Below, in pieces: positions 27,201 to 37,538 of a DNA stretch of 64,000 nucleotides. The DNA comes from Turnera subulata. Its lineage: Eukaryota > Streptophyta > Magnoliopsida > Malpighiales > Passifloraceae. The position numbers and the translations under genes are program-made. Location: the NCBI GenBank assembly GCA_028386065.3, contig JAKUCV010007507.1:6447-70446 (forward strand), written 5' to 3'. The first letter of the stretch is position 1. Every line of letters starts with the position of its first letter. A model generated the notes under the pieces. The model saw only the letters and a program-made list of their open reading frames with translations, ran no database searches and was not told the DNA's origin.

Positions 27201-27919
27201 GTGTTTCTTCATGAGTTGTGTGTTCAGTCCTGTCCTCCTGCAAAAGCAAATGTTTTGGAAGATGGATAAAACTACTACTGTTTAGACAATTATCGTTCCA
27301 GAATAGAAAGATTAATTGTTTGTCAAAGAGGCTTTTCAGTTAGCCAATGAAGATATAGTCATATAAGGTAGCTGATATACACTTAAGTTGATGTTAATGA
27401 ATTGGTTCTAGATGCAGTGAATGTTTTGAGTTGCAGTATTTTCATGGTTCAAATCCAAATAGGTTCATTAAATAGTAACCCAAAAAATGCAATGTTTTGG
27501 TTTCTCTAAGCACTGAAAACAGACACACCACACCATACCTTAAGAACATCTATTTCCCGTGAGGCAGAACTGCTGTGAACATTTATTGAATCAAAAATTG
27601 ACACCATGAAAGAATCAAGCAGGAAAAGAGAACCCATCAGTGCAAACATAAAAGCTATTGTCCTGACATGCCTACGAAACCACAACTGCCTTTTCCCAAC
27701 ATAAACTCCCTTGCAAGAACTGAGCTTTCCACTCTCGTTCTTCAGACCATGAATCAACACAACCTTAGGTCTCCAGTTATTATCTACTGTTGACAATCTC
27801 CTCCCAAATGTAGGATCGACAACACCATTTGGTACATTTTCCGAATTCCTCATCGGATAGACACTCACCTCCATTGAAAAATCAGGGCGTGGACTTCTTG
27901 GGGATGATTGCTTTCCCAT
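24269..27919 (-). CDS. Plant O-fucosyltransferase family protein (GT106 / DUF246)
   Basis: Ten exons give 637 aa: 27919-27539, 27237-27115, 27033-26934, 26807-26737, 26254-26166, 25853-25733, 25647-25504, 25384-25050, 24955-24715, 24577-24269. The short basic cytosolic start is followed by one membrane anchor at about residues 87-109 (TIAFMFALMGSLFLLDSF), the type II layout of Golgi glycosyltransferases. Family landmarks: FWEGPYQKASLWKPCADRK, MISANGGLNQQRVAVCNA-type block, LVLPRFLYSNVWKDPSQFGD, YIALHLRFEVDMIAYSMC, YLAGSHIYGG and FAMTDSGSQLASLVSGFRTY. Relatives transfer fucose or rhamnose to proteins or cell-wall glycans; the acceptor here is unknown. A 68-codon upstream frame overlaps this start, and an upstream exon in matching phase may give a second N-terminus. 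Confidence 0.95.
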
Positions 27920-28088
27920 TATACCATTGATCCTCTAACTTAAAACCTTGAAGGAGGCTAAGACTAATTGCACCACCACTACACCAGAGTCTATGATCTA
28001 AGAAGACTAAGAAAGCAACTGACCCAGCAACAGAAAACCATTTCTGAGACAACAAGAAGAAACTCAAGAAGCCAGCTTCAACAACCAT
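27882..28088 (-). promoter_or_regulatory. Upstream ORF overlapping the O-fucosyltransferase start
   Basis: If the leader is unspliced here, an ATG at 28088 opens 68 codons in another frame and ends at 27882, past the main ATG at 27919. An overlapping upstream ORF of this kind would lower translation of the main frame. Whether this stretch is in the mature leader is unknown; a CAG at about 28036 could instead be a splice acceptor. Confidence 0.35.
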
Positions 28089-28423
28089 GTCGACGTAGAC
28101 AACAAACTTTTGTATTGATAATTATCTAGATAAAAAAGTCCTTTTCTTTTTTTTCTTTCTTAAGAAAATTAAGAAACTCTATGTAATCCTGCACTACTGT
28201 CGCTTTCTATTCTGATACTCTTTGTATCCATCTTTTTCAAATTCTCTTCCTGACCTACCAGCATATTAGTTCAAAGGAGCAAGAGTCACATTGTTTGGTG
28301 TCAAATAGAGATACTGAACTATAAAGTTAACCCATAAAAATAAGAACACCTAGTGAGCCATGGATTCAAAGTGAAGCTGAGAAGTAGGTGATAGAACTTT
28401 TACATATTTATTTCTTTCTTTTG

Positions 28424-28447
28424 ATATATATATATATATATATATAT
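28424..28447. repeat. (AT)n microsatellite
   Basis: About 12 perfect AT units in the spacer upstream of the O-fucosyltransferase main start codon. Confidence 0.95.
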
Positions 28448-28739
28448 GAAAGTGATTTTAATTTGTACATGTAGAAGATGAGTGCAATACAAGAAATATT
28501 CTGAAAACTGGACAACTCTTTCCAAACTAACCTAGTTAAAGGATTCAACGCCTGCAAAAGCAACTTCCCACCAAATACAAAAACAAAGGTTCAACATCTG
28601 CAACAACTACTTACCACCAAATACAACAGTAAAAGCATTCATATTACTTTTATCTATATCTTCTACATTTCCATCAAAGACAGGAAAAAAAAAAAAAACA
28701 CAAAGAAGGGAAAAGCTTGGAAAAATTCGGACTTAGTAC

Positions 28740-28952
28740 CTTGCGGAGATATTGAGGGAAGGGAATGGAGCCGTAGAAATTGTTGTAATACAACCAAAGT
28801 AGAAGGGTCACTAAACTCATGACCAGAAACAAAGCAGCTCTAATTGCCATCTTCTTTAGATTACATGGTTGACTTATGTTGTTCTTGTCCAATCGGTTTG
28901 ACTTGCATCCAATTGAAGGATGAATATTTGAATTAGTTTCCGGGTTTGACAA
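28740..28952 (-). CDS. Possible alternative first exon (type II membrane anchor)
   Basis: An ATG at 28952 opens 71 codons ending at a good donor (CGCAAG|GTACTAAG) at 28740 in phase 0. The peptide has a polar start, a basic stretch (CNLKKMAIRA) and one strong hydrophobic segment (ALFLVMSLVTLLLWLYY), again a type II anchor. The standard first exon of the neighbouring O-fucosyltransferase also ends in phase 0, so either could be spliced to the exon at 27237. The joined product would be 581 aa. Otherwise it is an orphan exon of a decayed gene. No transcript evidence is available. Confidence 0.4.
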
Positions 28953-29790
28953 GAAAATTAAGTAAACCCAAATGGAAAATTTAATTAGGAGGATGAGAGA
29001 AGTTAACCAGTAGTTCAGTTAGATTGGTTCCGCGTGAGGCGGGATGAATGCTTATGAATAGGCATCTGCGGTACCTTGCTAGCCTGCTAGCTTGTATCTT
29101 TTTCAATTAATTACTAGTACAAGGTATGCTCCACGTTTAATTCTGGGCTATCAAAAATAGTATTAATAATAAAACTCTTGATACAAACTACAGCGCACAC
29201 TTAACGTGCAATATCGGTCGTCGAAGCATGTGGGGGTGGAGTTTCCACTTTCCATAAGGTTGTCAAAGAAATGTAGCATTGACCCATTAAGTTGTTCAAT
29301 AAAAAAAAATTACTCCGAACACATTTGTTCAGATTTGTGTAGCTTATAGCAAGGTTGTTAAACCCAGATCAAAGATTGGCCTGGTTGAGCCTCTGGTTCA
29401 CAGGGTTTCCAGGCTAATCGTGATCAAACCCAGTTTTAATCCACCAATTTATAGTGGAAATGTTCATCTAGAAAAACTTCTAACTCACGGTTTGACTAGC
29501 TGGAGCGGTCTGGATTTCAAAACACTGGCACATTATTATGCACCTGTGTAGATATTGTTGGTCCTCAAGATATGATAATTAGTCGCAAACCCAGACCAAA
29601 TTAATGGATTGATGACTTGGGAGTACCTCACAAGTTTCAACGATTCTTACAACCCAACTAACTTAACAGGGTTTCTGTTTTTTAGAATAAACTAACCTGA
29701 TAGAGTTGATTCATAACAACACATAGCATGGTCTATATTTGATTGGACATGACTCTCTTCAGTTTAATTAGGAGCGGTTCCATTACTTAA

Positions 29791-30412
29791 CCGAATTAAC
29801 AATGACATTTTCTATTTTTAGACAAGAAAAGAGTGTTTCCTAATTCCCACACTGCAGAATAAATTTGATGCTTTTAGAATTTAGAATTTAGAGCCGTGTT
29901 ACGTTAGTACTTAGTACTGTTCTTATTTTTTGTTTCTTTCCTCTTGGTTAACGTGAGAGCCGAAATTTGAGATTGGAGGAACAAATGGACTGGTTATTGA
30001 GATTGGCCCATTTCATTTTCTTGGGCTCTGTGTTCAGAAAACTTCAGGATTAACGAATCCAATGTACTAGACTTCTTACTTATATAGGATTTGTCTCGCT
30101 TGGTTGTTCTTTCCTCTTTTGGGCTTCAAATTGAGACCCACATTTACTAGATTACCATACACTTTCCAACACTTCTTTAACTTTCTAAAATCTATAGGTA
30201 AACATGCTAACAGTAAATCTCAAAGTAATCTGTCTCATCTTTCCGGATTTATTGCAACTGTTGAATAATGATATTTCCTTGGTCCAATGTATCGTTTGCG
30301 CAATAAAATAAGCTATTCAAGTTTCACAAAATTATAGTATTAAATTTCTAAAAAATTCTGTAAGACTTTATAGCTGCCTTTCATGAAGTTTTAATACTAT
30401 TTTAAAAAATTC
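29791..30412 (+). repeat. Duplicated F-box 3'-flank, copy A
   Basis: Matches 32232-32698 over its length, including near-identical runs such as tcttacttatataggatttg. Copy A carries about 115 nt (about 30167-30283) absent from copy B. Same orientation as copy B; the two copies bracket the F-box gene. Confidence 0.9.
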
Positions 30413-30870
30413 AGAGGCAAACAACAACTTTTTGAATCTATCTAACAATCCTTATGCATATTATGGGATTAGGTGTACTTTAACTAACTAGATATTCATT
30501 AATTATTCATTATGATTAAAAAAAAATATCGTTATTAATTATTTGAATTTATTTTTTGAAGGACTTATAATTTTCTTAAGCATGGATGAGGATTGGATTT
30601 TTATTGCTTAATAAATTGTAGTGGGAACTGGGAAGAAACAATTGTAAAACATCAACAAGGCATAGTTTCTTATCCAAACTCAAACTAGCTGAAAAGTTAT
30701 ATCTTTAGAAGGAATGCATTTGCGGCCTTCTACGATTAAAATGTATGGAGACTTTTTAGGATCGTCGATATTAGCTTAGTTTTATTAGGAATCTTATGTT
30801 ATTGAATTTTAAGAGTTTTAAGAGTGTTTAAATTTTAAAAAACATGTTTTGCCCGTCAAGTAAGAGTTGA

Positions 30871-30878
30871 TATAAATA
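30871..30878 (+). promoter_or_regulatory. Probable TATA box of the F-box gene
   Basis: TATAAATA, about 175 nt upstream of the ATG at 31052, leaving a leader of around 140 nt. Confidence 0.5.
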
Positions 30879-31051
30879 GATATCTTAGCCTTAATTTAGT
30901 AGTAGTAAACACCGTGGGTGTGGCTAGTTTTTTCTGTTCAGGGTGAATTTTTTTTCCTCTCTTACAGTAGGAAATCTCGTTTTTTAATTGATTGACTACC
31001 TTTTTCTTCTAACCCTCAAGTTTGAGCAAGAAAAGCTTCAAAAAAGCCCAC

Positions 31052-32209
31052 ATGATGATGTCTAACAAGGATTTCCTCCCGGAGGAGTTGGTGATGGATA
31101 TTTTCCTAAGACTACCTATGAAGTCTGTTGTGCGATTTAGTTGTGTTTCTACATCTTGGTGCACTCTTCTTTCTAATCATGATTTTATTTACAAGAATCT
31201 TCTCTATGTCGATGAAGACAAGAAGATTTCGCATATGTTGCTCAAAACCCGTGATGTCACTACTTGGAAATCTGTGTACTCCTTGTCGTCTCAAGACACC
31301 CTTGATGACTTATCAGTGACAAAAGATTTGCCAAATCCTCTAGGTGCCGACGACGACAACCCTGTCCCTGACATCGTTTGTTGTTGTAATGGTTTAGTTT
31401 GTTTAGCGGACCGAAATGGGGAAGGCCGTGTTCTGTGGAATCCAGCGACCTCGGAGACTAAGGTCGTGCCGGAAGTGGAAGTCATCCGTCCACCTAACAC
31501 ACAGGAGGACCATTACGGCCACCTTGGTTTTGGTTTTGATTCTAAAGCAAAAGATTTCAAGATTGTGAAGATCACGCCATTGTGGGTTTGTCCTTTTCCA
31601 TGCGCTGGACATTATGGGTGTGAGTTTTGCCATTTTGAGGTTTCTGTGTACAGCTTAAAGAACCATTCATGGAAAGTAACTGACTACAAATTGGAAGAAA
31701 TACCATTCCAGAAGCTTTCTTACAAGGATCATCTTTGTTGTACTGGAACCAACGACACAGTCTACTGGAAAGGAAGTAGTGAAGTTGTATCTTTTGATAT
31801 GGGCAGTGAAGAGTTCAAAGCTACGCCCCTGCCAGAGAACAAGATCCGGTACTGCTCATTGTTTTTCTTGAACAAGTCCCTAGCTATGGTTGTACTAAGA
31901 AAAGATGAGAAGTGCGTTGACATATGGGCATTGTTTGAAGCTGGTGTTGAAGACTCGTGGGCTAAATTGTTCACCATTACAGAGGAAAAGTTCCCTCGAT
32001 CTATTGGTTCGCAAGAGTCTACTACCGCTCCGCTTTGTTTTCGTAACAATGGGGACTTAGTTTTTAAAATAGGCATTGGAGGAGAATTGCTCGTCATCAA
32101 CCCAATTACACAGGAACGTTGTTCTGTTAAAGTAGGTGGATCACATGATCGATCTCTCCAGATTGTTCCTTATATGCCCACCCAGGTTTCATTTCAAGAA
32201 AAGGACTGA
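31052..32209 (+). CDS. F-box protein with F-box-associated (FBA) domain
   Basis: Single exon, 385 aa from the first ATG (MMMSNKDFLPEELVMDIFLR). The open frame extends 10 codons further up only to a TTG, which is not a plant start; two further ATGs follow at once. An N-terminal F-box (LPEELVMDIFLRLPMKSVVR with SCVSTSWCTLL) should bind SKP1/ASK in an SCF ubiquitin ligase. The rest has FBA-type repeats: CCNGLVCLADRNGEGRVLWN, HLGFGFDSKAKDFKIVKI, VSVYSLKNHSWKV, LAMVVLRKDEKCVDIWAL. It belongs to the large fast-evolving plant F-box group, so the target cannot be guessed. The gene is flanked by direct repeats. Confidence 0.93.
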   Translation: MMMSNKDFLPEELVMDIFLRLPMKSVVRFSCVSTSWCTLLSNHDFIYKNLLYVDEDKKISHMLLKTRDVTTWKSVYSLSSQDTLDDLSVTKDLPNPLGADDDNPVPDIVCCCNGLVCLADRNGEGRVLWNPATSETKVVPEVEVIRPPNTQEDHYGHLGFGFDSKAKDFKIVKITPLWVCPFPCAGHYGCEFCHFEVSVYSLKNHSWKVTDYKLEEIPFQKLSYKDHLCCTGTNDTVYWKGSSEVVSFDMGSEEFKATPLPENKIRYCSLFFLNKSLAMVVLRKDEKCVDIWALFEAGVEDSWAKLFTITEEKFPRSIGSQESTTAPLCFRNNGDLVFKIGIGGELLVINPITQERCSVKVGGSHDRSLQIVPYMPTQVSFQEKD

Positions 32210-34873
32210 ACTTAACTGTTCCTGATGTAAGCCGAATTAACAACCGGCATTCTATATTTTTTTACCAAAATGAGAGTGCATCCTAATTGCTATACACAGC
32301 AGAATAGTGTTCTTATTTTTTTCTTTTTTTCCTTTTGGTTAACGTACTCAGAGCCGAAATCTGAGACTGGAGAAGCGAATGGACTGGTTGTTGAGATTGA
32401 GATGGGCCCGTTTCTTTTTCTTGGGCTCTCTGTGTGTTCAGACAACTTCAGGATTAACGAATCCAATGTACTAAGACTTCTTACTTATATAGGATTTGTC
32501 TCGCTTGGTTGTTCTTTCCTCTTTTGGGCTTCAATTTGAGACCCACATTCAGTCATTTACTAGATTACCATACAATGTATCCTTTGCGCTACTAAAAAAC
32601 CTATTCAAGTTTCACAAAATTATATTAAATTCCTGACTAATTCTCTAAAACTTATAGATGCCTTTCATGAAGTTTTATATAACTTTTTTCTAAAAAAAAT
32701 AAAATCATACATATGATACATTTATTGATAAACTAATAGTTTCATATATGTAATTCTGAAAAAAATAAATAATTTTTTATGCATACATATGGTACAAGGA
32801 AATAATCTAACATACAGGCAAAAGTGCATATCTCATTAAGTGTCACATGTTAATAATTGGTCTGTTCTCATTTCCAAAACACTGAATTTTTTACATGGAG
32901 CCAAATCTCTGGCCGGTTAGAACTAAGAACAATTACTCGATGTGGCATTTTCATGCGACCGTTTGTCTTTTTACAAGTGTATTCAAAGCATTTTAAAAAA
33001 ATGGAAAGAAACTTACCTATCACTTTGACTGAATTAAATACTAGATTCAATACCTCAAAGTCCACATATCATGTTGAAAAAATTTTAACTCTGGCTGATT
33101 TGATTTCCAGACAATGTGATCTCTTCCATTGTACCAACGTAGTCTTTTGTCCGACCAGTCAACAACACACAGCTGTTAAGCACGTTTTGTTTTACTGGCG
33201 ATGCAATTTTTGGAAGCAAACCAGATATTTTTGGTTTTTACAGGTAAAATGTAATTTAGTTCAAGTAAAATGTAATTATCACCATACTTCTCTGCGGTCA
33301 TTAATGAATCAATGCACACTGTGAGGCTCTAATATTTAAGTAAAATGCAATGTTGTATTTTTATTTGGGGCGAAGAATTATTTCTTGCATATTTGTAATT
33401 GTTGGTAAATCTTCGTTTTCAAGGTTTTCTTAACTGATACTTTGAGCTTCATGAGGAGCAACAAAGATTAATTAGCCAGCAGGTGGGCCTGATGATTCCA
33501 TTCCGTTTTTTAGCAATATCGGCCCAGACATTGCTTAATTATGGAGACATTATCATATACAAGACAAAGAATTTCGAATTTTTTCTTTTTGTGGAAACAT
33601 ATTTTACGTTGATAATTGAGCAAAATACACCAGTATAAAATGAACCTAATATAAATCACCCACAAATTAATGAAAATAAATCATAAATCGAAACATCATG
33701 AAGATAGACAGAAGGAATCTTGTCTCTTTGAATGCCTGCCGGAAAAGCCACTTGAATGAATCTTAACTTTTATTTATTAAGAAAATTAAAATAAAAAAAA
33801 AAGCGAGATCAGCCTACACTAAAACTTGAAATTAAAATTCTATTAAAATGGACCTACTTCCATTGAATAATTAGTTCAGAACATATCTTTTTTTTTTCAA
33901 AAAAAAACAAACACATAATTCAGCACATAATTTTTCTTTTTTTCATTTTTTTTTGCCTTGCTCTCCACAGATTTCCAGAGCTGGCTGGTCCAAGCAATTT
34001 TTCCCTGGTCCAAGGCAGGACTGAAAAATGGATTTCAGTAGACTAACCCTATATGGACACGTGTCAGGGTATTGATGGTGATATTGAGAGCAACACAGTA
34101 GTAGTGTGGGGGGGGAGGAGGGAACTGGGAAGGACCTGAGTCCTGACAGTATAGCTCATCAAGTAATCAGAGGAGTCTTTTACTAAGACCTACAAGGCTT
34201 TGACTTGGACCCCAAAAAATAATCCAAAAAAGCCTGAGGAGAGACACAAACCCGATCCACACACCGACCCATACCCAGCCAGCCAAGCTAGCCTGCCAGT
34301 CACAGTTGTTGCTGCTGTGGTCAAAACTATAAACAGTAACATAAATGGACCATCCAAAACTTGGCTGCACCATGCACCTTCTTTTACTCCTGCCTTGCCC
34401 CTCCCTATGGCTACTTGTTATTATTATACCAATTGAAAAAGAGGGTAACTGGCCAACCTGACTTTTGAAGTGAACCGAAAGGTAATGGTAAAAAAAGAAA
34501 GAAAATTGGACCCAGAAAAACTATTCTTAAATCTCAACAATCAAATGGGCAAAAAAAGAGGCTTTTGTTTTTGTTGCCATTGCAAATGCAAAAGGCCTTT
34601 TTGAGTAGGGGGAGGAATGGAATGAATGAGCCTAGTGTGGTGGTGGTGGTGGTCATTTTCAGGCATTGAATGCTGATTTTTTTTTTTGGTTTTTAACCCT
34701 CACTGGAAGGAAACAACAATGACATGCTTGATGGGATGGGTGAAAGAAAGAAAGAAAGATCAATTCAGCTTTTCATTTTTTCAAAAGAAACCTCCCTCTT
34801 GCGTGTCCTGTCTTTCAATTTCATTTCTTCCAATGCCGGTAAATTTTTTGCTCCAACAAAGAAACGGGTAAGT
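32210..34873. other. Intergenic region with F-box 3'-flank copy B
   Basis: Copy B of the duplicated flank is at 32232-32698. Beyond it I see AT-rich spacer, a short (GTG)n run near 34638-34652 and no supportable gene. Confidence 0.6.
32232..32698 (+). repeat. Duplicated F-box 3'-flank, copy B
   Basis: Begins 23 nt after the F-box stop codon. Aligns with 29791-30412 apart from small indels and one gap of about 115 nt. Confidence 0.9.
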
Positions 34874-34888
34874 AAAATAAGAGACATT
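34874..34888 (+). repeat. 5' target-site duplication of the LINE-type insertion
   Basis: aaaataagagacatt, repeated exactly at 37524-37538 after the poly-A tail. The four leading A residues at the 3' side overlap the tail, so the certain part is taagagacatt. Confidence 0.88.
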
Positions 34889-37523
34889 AAAGCAAGGAAA
34901 GAAAAGTAAAAGGACCATGAACTACTAAAACACCAAAAGCACTCTGCTACAGTAAACTGAAACACAACGAACAGATCCACCATTCTCCGCTCAGATCCAG
35001 GCCCTTCCCGGCGAGGCCATGCTCGGCCTGACGAGGTAGACCTCCCTGTGGGTGCAGTTGCGGAGCCGACCTCCTCCACTAAGTCCAGCCATCAACGTCC
35101 CAGCAGCAGAACCTTGAAGACGACCACACCCACACACGCGGCGCCTCTGGTGCGCGTGCCGCCGTCCTCCCCCTTCTCTCCGGTCGCCGCGGTCATGGGC
35201 GTGCCGCCGGAGAGCATGGATCCCGACGAGGCTAGCACCAGAAAGCTCCCTGCAGGCATCCCCCACCACGGCTTCACCGAGCCAAGCGTCCAGTCCACCG
35301 TGTCCATGCCGCCGCCGCCGACTGCTCCTCCAGTCCCGATGACCACAGAGGCGACCTCTAAGGCAGACGCACCGGCCGCCGAGCGCGTCACCCTCCAAGC
35401 CCGTGTCCGACCGGAGGAGACCAGCCCTGTCCAGCGGAGGAGGTCGCGTTCACGCGACAGGCCAGCCCCCTCCAGCGACCGGACCCGCTCACCGTCACCG
35501 CCCCCGACCAAACAGGCCGGCCACCATCCCCAGATACAGTCCCCCACTTCGCCGGCTGATCTGCCCCGAACTGGTTCATTCGGCGGTCCAACCAGAACTG
35601 GTCCAACCAGTGGTCCGATCTACCCGGCCTTATCCGGGACGACCCAGCCACCTCCTCCCTCCGAGACAGCCACATCCGACTCTACCGGCATGCCACCACC
35701 ACCCCAGCTAGCCACCCAATCTCCCGGTGGTGTGGATACCGCTGTCCCCATGCAGGTCGAACGACCCTCCTTTCGAGATTCTCTCCTTGCAGGAGTAAAT
35801 CCTCTTTACCAGGAGGATCCTTGGGAAGTTGAAGGCGAAGCCGAATTTGAAGAAGGAGATTTGTTCGTTTCTCACACAAATGGAGTGGCAAACCTAGAAT
35901 TATCGGACCCATTCAAAGCTCGCCTGGATAAGCCATGGGAAAACGCTGTGATAGTCAAGTTATTTGGACGCCCGATTGGGTTCAAAGCACTGCATACAAA
36001 GTTGCAGACCCTTTGGAAACCGACTGGACCGTTCAAAATCGTAGACCTGGAAAACAACTTCTATGTGGTGCGGTTCTGGGAAGGAACAGACTATATTCAC
36101 GCCTTGACCGAGGGGCCCTGGCTCATATACGGCAATGTGCTCAGTGTCCAACCTTGGACACCCAACTTCCGTGCATCCACCGGCAAGATTGAGTCGATAG
36201 TGACGTGGATCCAGTTCCCCGACTTCCCCACCAACCGGTACCACTCCAGAATCCTCCGACAACTAGGCAACATGGTGGGGAGAACCATCCGACTCGACGG
36301 TAACTCTTCTAATCCTAGTAGAGCAAAATTTGCTAGAATTGCTGTTTGTCTTGATTTGACAAAGCCACTGCCGGGTACAGTACACCTGGAAGGAGAACCC
36401 TTAAAGGTAAGCTATGTGGGCTTGCCTGCTATCTGTTATGTGTGTGGGAAGCTTGATCATAATGTTTTAGCGTGTCCGGATGTTCCACACTCACAGCATG
36501 AGGCACCAGCGCCGCCCTCTACAGCTTTGGTGGCACCTGAGAGACCGGCTATCGCGGCCTGCAATGGTCGGGGTGATTGGATGAATGCACCGAGAACTTC
36601 TCGACGCCCAACCCGGCGTCAAGTCCCGAGCATTCAAAGTCCACCAACGCCCCACAACTCTAGCCGGCCATCCAACCGATTTCATATTCTGAGTAATGCT
36701 GGACCTGAGACCCGTGATCCGGCCACCCTCCCCATTCCTGATGCACCCCCCCTACCATCACCAACCCCAGATAATGTCCTGCAAGTGGCGACTCCAACCC
36801 CGGACCCGCCCGCACTACCACCTTCCATTGAGCACCAACCCTCTCCTGAGCAACCCCCTGCCTTACCTACACTTCTAGACTTCCTCGGGGAGGAGTCTAT
36901 CAAGAAATCCAAAAGCAAACTTCACACCCGACTCCAAAAACAGCCCATGAAAAAGTCTCAACCGGTGAAAATCCCTAAACTCACAAAAGACAACCCCAAG
37001 AGACAAACCCTAAGTGATGTGTCCAATGCCCTACCCCACCTGTCTACTCCTGATAGCTCCCTGACTCACATTGGACCTATTTCCCATCCAGGTATTGCCT
37101 CAGCCAACTACCCCGTCGTCTCCTCGAACTTCAACCAAACCGACCCCCGCCCCCGTTCTCGGAAATCTCAAAACCACACAGCCGTGGTCCTGGGCGAAGA
37201 GTGCCATCGCCTAATCTTCTCTCCCGGCGCATCCAGCTCCAGTATGGACGTGGACCGGCGGACGGTTCCTCCCCAACCCCACTGACCAAGCCTCTCTCCG
37301 GGACATGATTACTTTCCGTTTCAGTTGCACCTCAGCCAGTTTCTAGAGCTTGTTTTCAGCTTTTCTATGTTCGGGACTTTGATCCCTTGTCATGTACTGT
37401 CATATTATGTTTATCACGCTTCTTGTATAAGATAGAAGGCGAATTGAGCTAACGTCTTCTAATCATGTATTCAGCTCACGTATATTTTTAATATACTTCC
37501 CGGTCGTTGACCAAAAAAAAAAA
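34889..37523 (+). mobile_element. ORF1-only LINE-derived retrotransposon
   Basis: About 2.6 kb, bounded by a matching target-site duplication of 11-15 bp, with a poly-A tail at about 37513-37527. These are the marks of target-primed reverse transcription. It is GC-rich, unlike the AT-rich flanks. It holds one long frame (DUF4283 plus CCHC knuckle, the L1-type ORF1 of plants), then only about 225 nt of 3' UTR. No endonuclease or reverse transcriptase frame exists, so mobilisation must have used enzymes from another LINE. The intact frame and the matching target duplication suggest recent insertion. Confidence 0.9.
35195..37285 (+). CDS. LINE ORF1-type protein: DUF4283 plus CCHC zinc knuckle
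   Basis: 696 aa from the first in-frame ATG at 35195; the open frame runs back to 34961, but no in-frame ATG is there. A Pro/Ser/Thr-rich disordered region (about 35195-35760) is followed by a DUF4283 domain (about 35780-36400) containing WENAVIVKLFGRPIGF, ALHTKLQTLWKP and ALTEGPWLIYGNVLSVQPW. A C-x2-C-x4-H-x4-C knuckle, CYVCGKLDHNVLAC, lies at about 36434-36476. A Pro-rich then Lys-rich tail closes the protein. DUF4283/zf-CCHC_4 proteins are the RNA-binding ORF1 of plant L1-clade LINEs. A 6-codon frame from the ATG at 35019 precedes the main frame out of phase. Confidence 0.88.
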   Translation: MGVPPESMDPDEASTRKLPAGIPHHGFTEPSVQSTVSMPPPPTAPPVPMTTEATSKADAPAAERVTLQARVRPEETSPVQRRRSRSRDRPAPSSDRTRSPSPPPTKQAGHHPQIQSPTSPADLPRTGSFGGPTRTGPTSGPIYPALSGTTQPPPPSETATSDSTGMPPPPQLATQSPGGVDTAVPMQVERPSFRDSLLAGVNPLYQEDPWEVEGEAEFEEGDLFVSHTNGVANLELSDPFKARLDKPWENAVIVKLFGRPIGFKALHTKLQTLWKPTGPFKIVDLENNFYVVRFWEGTDYIHALTEGPWLIYGNVLSVQPWTPNFRASTGKIESIVTWIQFPDFPTNRYHSRILRQLGNMVGRTIRLDGNSSNPSRAKFARIAVCLDLTKPLPGTVHLEGEPLKVSYVGLPAICYVCGKLDHNVLACPDVPHSQHEAPAPPSTALVAPERPAIAACNGRGDWMNAPRTSRRPTRRQVPSIQSPPTPHNSSRPSNRFHILSNAGPETRDPATLPIPDAPPLPSPTPDNVLQVATPTPDPPALPPSIEHQPSPEQPPALPTLLDFLGEESIKKSKSKLHTRLQKQPMKKSQPVKIPKLTKDNPKRQTLSDVSNALPHLSTPDSSLTHIGPISHPGIASANYPVVSSNFNQTDPRPRSRKSQNHTAVVLGEECHRLIFSPGASSSSMDVDRRTVPPQPH

Positions 37524-37527
37524 AAAA
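37513..37527 (+). repeat. Poly-A tail of the LINE-type insertion
   Basis: About 15 A residues directly before the 3' target-site duplication; marks the 3' end of the reverse-transcribed RNA. Confidence 0.9.
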
Positions 37528-37538
37528 TAAGAGACATT
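37524..37538 (+). repeat. 3' target-site duplication of the LINE-type insertion
   Basis: Same 15 bp as 34874-34888, the first four A residues shared with the tail. Confidence 0.88.

Larger units (their letters stand above)
28953..31051. other. Spacer with duplicated F-box 3' flank
   Basis: Mostly AT-rich with no gene. Positions 29791-30412 are a second copy of the sequence directly downstream of the F-box gene. A TATA-like box is at 30871-30878. Confidence 0.6.

Noticed and set aside
31022..31051. N-terminal extension of the F-box protein by ten codons
   Set aside because: It begins with TTG; the first ATG is 31052 and two more follow directly.
32857..33324. 155-codon plus-strand frame
   Set aside because: Starts at a non-ATG codon, no family features, AT-rich composition like the spacer.
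35048..35194. N-terminal extension of the LINE ORF1 protein from GTG
   Set aside because: No in-frame ATG before 35195. The frame is open from 34961, so a non-AUG start cannot be excluded but has no support.
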